This document shows, one piece after another, positions 61,642 to 64,000 of a DNA stretch of 64,000 nt. The position numbers were made by a program, and so were the translations under genes. Every line of letters starts with the position of its first letter. Positions within the stretch are counted from its first letter, which is position 1. The stretch lies in the NCBI GenBank assembly GCA_016868585.1, contig VGGR01000001.1, positions 124,001-188,000 of the forward strand. Direction: 5' to 3'. This DNA comes from Bacteroidota bacterium. GTDB lineage: Bacteria > Bacteroidota > Bacteroidia > Chitinophagales > Chitinophagaceae. The notes below the pieces were generated by a model that ran no database searches, was not told where the DNA came from, and saw nothing but the letters and a program-made list of their open reading frames with translations.

Positions 61642-63132
61642 TTACTTTCTGCTGTAATTTGGAGCCTCCTTTGTAATGTCTATATCGTGGGCATGACTCT
61701 CGTGCATGCCTGCGTCGGTAATTTTAATCAACTTTGCTTTTTGAAGTGCTGCTATATTTTTAGCTCCACAATAGCCCATACCGGCACGTAAACCTCCGGT
61801 ATATTGATAGACTACTTCCTTTAAAAAACCTTTATAAGCCACACGACCCTCAATACCTTCGGGAACAAACTTTTTTACATCATGCTCTGCATCCTGAAAA
61901 TAACGATCACTACTTCCCGTAACCATGGCGCCTAAGGAACCCATTCCGCGATAGGTTTTGAATTTTCTTCCCTCGTAAATAATGGTTTCGCCAGGACTTT
62001 CTTCAGTGCCGGCAAATACACTTCCCATCATTACACAATTTGCTCCAGCTGCAAGGGCTTTGACCATATCCCCTGTGTATCGAATACCTCCATCTGCAAT
62101 AACCGGTATATTTTTTTGTTTCAGGGCCTGAGCAGCTTCCAATATGGCCGTTAATTGTGGTACGCCTGTTCCTGCTACAATACGAGTTGTACAGATTGAA
62201 CCAGGCCCAATGCCAACTTTTACAGCGTCCGCCCCGGCCTCTGCCAATGCTCTAGCGCCGGCAGCCGTTCCAACATTTCCGGCTATGACCTGTAAATCTT
62301 TGAATTCTTTTTTTATTTTTTTCAACGCCTCTATTACTCCCTTGCTATGTCCGTGTGCGCTATCCATAGCAATCACATCCACACCCACCTGGTAGAGCGC
62401 AGCTACTCGATCCAATAAATCCTTAGTGATGCCTATACCCGCTCCCACTAACAGTCGGCCAAAACTGTCTTTAACAGCATTTGGATTACTTTTTAATTTT
62501 AAAATGTCGCTGTAGGTAAAGAGCCCAACCAGTTTTCCTTTTTTATCAATGATAGGCAGTTTTTCTACTTTAGTTTTTTTGAAGAGTTGCTCAGCTTTTT
62601 TAAGATCAGTTCCTGCAGGAGCAGTATAAAGGTCTTTGGATGTCATGACCTCACTTACTTTTCTTTTAGGGTCTATTTCAAATCGTAAGTCCCGGTTGGT
62701 GAGTATGCCAACTAACTTGAAGGCATGATCAACAATGGGGATGCCTCCAATTTTATTTTCCTGCATCATTCGAAGAGCTTGACCTATTGTTGCGTCCGCA
62801 GGTAAAGTCAATGGGTCAATGATCATGCCACTTTCACTCCTCTTCACTTTTCTGACTTGCTCTGCTTGCCTTTCAATACTCATATTTTTATGCAGAATAC
62901 CTAGGCCGCCCTCTCTGGCAATGGCTATGGCGAGGGAGGCTTCGGTTACGGTATCCATTGCGGCAGATATCAGGGGTACATGTAAGGTAATGGTACGAGT
63001 CAGCTGGCTGCGTATATCTACTTCTTTGGGAAGTACTTTACTGTAGCCGGGCATAAGAAGAACATCGTCGAACGTAAGTCCTTCGCCAAAGAAACGATCA
63101 GTAAATGTGGGGGAAGATTTCTTTGTTGCCAT
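61642..63132 (-). CDS. guaB: IMP dehydrogenase
   Basis: 496 residues from ATG 63132. Oxidises IMP to XMP with NAD+, the rate-limiting step to GMP; guaA is also in the window. TIM barrel with two inserted CBS domains (about 95-210). Substrate motif [16 protein letters not shown], catalytic Cys in [18 protein letters not shown], flap region [10 protein letters not shown] and GVEGRV-type [11 protein letters not shown]. Three bases before the ATG ends an exact promoter box, so translation probably starts on a leaderless message. Confidence 0.98.
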   Translation of the reverse strand: MATKKSSPTFTDRFFGEGLTFDDVLLMPGYSKVLPKEVDIRSQLTRTITLHVPLISAAMDTVTEASLAIAIAREGGLGILHKNMSIERQAEQVRKVKRSESGMIIDPLTLPADATIGQALRMMQENKIGGIPIVDHAFKLVGILTNRDLRFEIDPKRKVSEVMTSKDLYTAPAGTDLKKAEQLFKKTKVEKLPIIDKKGKLVGLFTYSDILKLKSNPNAVKDSFGRLLVGAGIGITKDLLDRVAALYQVGVDVIAMDSAHGHSKGVIEALKKIKKEFKDLQVIAGNVGTAAGARALAEAGADAVKVGIGPGSICTTRIVAGTGVPQLTAILEAAQALKQKNIPVIADGGIRYTGDMVKALAAGANCVMMGSVFAGTEESPGETIIYEGRKFKTYRGMGSLGAMVTGSSDRYFQDAEHDVKKFVPEGIEGRVAYKGFLKEVVYQYTGGLRAGMGYCGAKNIAALQKAKLIKITDAGMHESHAHDIDITKEAPNYSRK

Positions 63133-63135
63133 GTG

Positions 63136-63167
63136 CAAAGATAGGCCGCCAAACTATTTGTGCCAAA
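63136..63167 (-). promoter_or_regulatory. Bacteroidota-type promoter of guaB
   Basis: On the - strand TTTG (63167-63164), 20-nt spacer, TATCTTTG (63143-63136), exact match. The -7 box ends 3 nt before ATG 63132, predicting transcription to begin on or beside the ATG. Confidence 0.75.
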
Positions 63168-63180
63168 TCAAAAATTTAGC

Positions 63181-64000
63181 TTATTTGATTAGCGTAACGG
63201 TGCCTTTGCGGAATATTGATTGTCCTGTGTCCCTATGCGTATAGGATAATATCCAGACGTAAACGCCTGTATCCTGTGTTTGCCCGTTGGTTTTGCCATC
63301 CCATTTTTCCATCCAGTTACGACTTTCAAAAACAAGTTGCCCCCATCTGTTAAATACCCGGAAATGATAATTGATGGCCTTTAAGGCGTTATGTGGTCTA
63401 AACAGATCGTTGAGGCCGTCATTGTTTGGAGTAAATGCGGTGGGAACTTCAATCAAACAATGGTTTAACACTTTAATGATACGCTCTGCACTATCGCTGC
63501 ATCTCATCGATTGATTTCGGGCAATCAGTTTTACCCGATAGCTCCTTTCCAGATTCAGGTTTGGAAACTGGTATGGAAGGGGATCTTTTAACGAACTGCT
63601 GCCTAAGATATCATATTGCCATTGCCAACCGTCTACCGCACCCGTGCTGGTGTTACTAATTAGTAATTTGTCCTCAGGGCAAAGAATACTATCCTGTACG
63701 GTAAAGGCGGCTTTAACCTGGTTGTTGATAACCAAGTCTAGTCTTGACGAATCCACGCAAATCCCGTTGCTTACTAAAAGTGAAATAGCATTGGTAGAGC
63801 TGGATGCAAACTCAATGGTATGCGAGGCTGTGGTTACTTGAGTCCCGTTGAATAGCCAATTCCAATTATTGACGCCGTTTCCTCCCGGATGGGTAAACTG
63901 ATATACATTTCGCTGACAACCTAAGGTGGCAGTATAGTTGAATGCTGCATTAACCGTATCGGCAACGGGGAAAGAAATGGTTTGAACCGGAGTGGCTAGC
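63181..64000 (-). CDS. PKD-type surface protein with T9SS type B sorting domain (C-terminal part; 5' end outside window)
   Basis: About 273 residues visible; the frame stays open to the right edge, so the N-terminus lies beyond 64000. An internal GTG at 63756 is not the real start: the frame continues upstream with PKD-like sequence (NNWNWLFNGTQVT, IEFASSSTNAI). It ends in a type B sorting domain: VPTAFTPNNDGLNDLF, FRVFNRWGQLVFES, WDGKTNGQTQDTGVYVW and KGTVTLIK. Related in its last domain to the 57.4-60 kb protein, though the genes are separated by lnt and guaB. Expected SprA client. Confidence 0.9.
   Translation of the reverse strand, partial: LATPVQTISFPVADTVNAAFNYTATLGCQRNVYQFTHPGGNGVNNWNWLFNGTQVTTASHTIEFASSSTNAISLLVSNGICVDSSRLDLVINNQVKAAFTVQDSILCPEDKLLISNTSTGAVDGWQWQYDILGSSSLKDPLPYQFPNLNLERSYRVKLIARNQSMRCSDSAERIIKVLNHCLIEVPTAFTPNNDGLNDLFRPHNALKAINYHFRVFNRWGQLVFESRNWMEKWDGKTNGQTQDTGVYVWILSYTHRDTGQSIFRKGTVTLIK

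Overview
The window comes from a chromosome of a Bacteroidota bacterium, most likely a member of Chitinophagia/Chitinophagaceae. Supporting evidence: a full-length SprA translocon of the type IX secretion system (T9SS), proteins ending in T9SS type A and type B sorting domains, DUF4835, DUF4296 and DUF5689 families, an Rpb6-like omega subunit next to bamD, the futalosine menaquinone route (mqnB/mqnD), and many start codons preceded by the Bacteroidota -7 promoter element TAnnTTTG, with almost no Shine-Dalgarno sequences. No insertion sequences, prophage or CRISPR arrays were seen. Coding density is very high and no stretch longer than about 260 bases lacks a gene or an assigned control element.

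Layout. 1-13 kb: end-truncated cobalamin adenosyltransferase, a LolD/MacB-type ABC ATPase, trpS, a deoxynucleoside kinase, then a tightly packed + strand run (Xaa-Pro aminopeptidase, pssA, purS, rsmI, M1 peptidase), rsmG and a glycosyltransferase on the - strand, and tgt, an LptF/LptG permease and citrate synthase on the + strand. 13-21 kb: tRNA-Ala(GGC), a 53-residue membrane protein, surE / small membrane protein / lpxB, a LexA-like S24 repressor, guaA with an orphan periplasmic-binding-fold protein, an RRM protein, and the rpsF-rpsR-rplI ribosomal operon with a structured leader. 21.4-31.4 kb: an accessory-looking surface locus: a secreted DNase I-like phosphatase/nuclease divergent from a TonB receptor, two DUF5689 lipoproteins and a 1113-residue lamin-tail-domain T9SS cargo. 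31.4-41.3 kb: recJ, a polyprenyl diphosphate synthase, an abundant-type OmpA-like protein, bamD-rpoZ-DUF4835-DUF4296, succinyl-CoA:3-ketoacid CoA-transferase, and a soluble histidine kinase/LuxR-type regulator pair. 41.5-49 kb: photolyase, mqnD-mqnB, two tandem 6-pyruvoyl-tetrahydropterin-synthase-like genes with folE, fabD, an acetyltransferase, a transsulfuration-type PLP enzyme and ruvA. 49-64 kb: the 7.4-kb sprA gene, an SDR, a PKD/type B-sorted protein, lnt, guaB and a second type B-sorted protein cut by the right edge.

How it fits together. Envelope biogenesis dominates: lptF/G, lpxB, lnt, bamD, pssA and SprA, plus the SprA clients (one type A and two type B cargos). The polyprenyl synthase and mqnB/mqnD can both feed menaquinone synthesis; guaA, guaB, purS and the nucleoside kinase feed nucleotide pools. 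The most interesting unit is the 21.4-31.4 kb locus: a lamin-tail domain, DUF5689 domains that look OB-fold-like to me, and a DNase I-like enzyme are the three parts of single-chain extracellular nucleases of the ExeM/YhcR type, but here they sit on separate proteins grouped around a TonB receptor, which suggests (inference) capture and degradation of extracellular nucleic acid or another phosphodiester. Other items worth attention are leaderless-looking promoters (guaB, ruvA, lptF), the rpsF leader, an 11-bp direct repeat spaced by 22 bp between the two-component operon and the photolyase, and homopolymer tracts inside a disordered insert of sprA.
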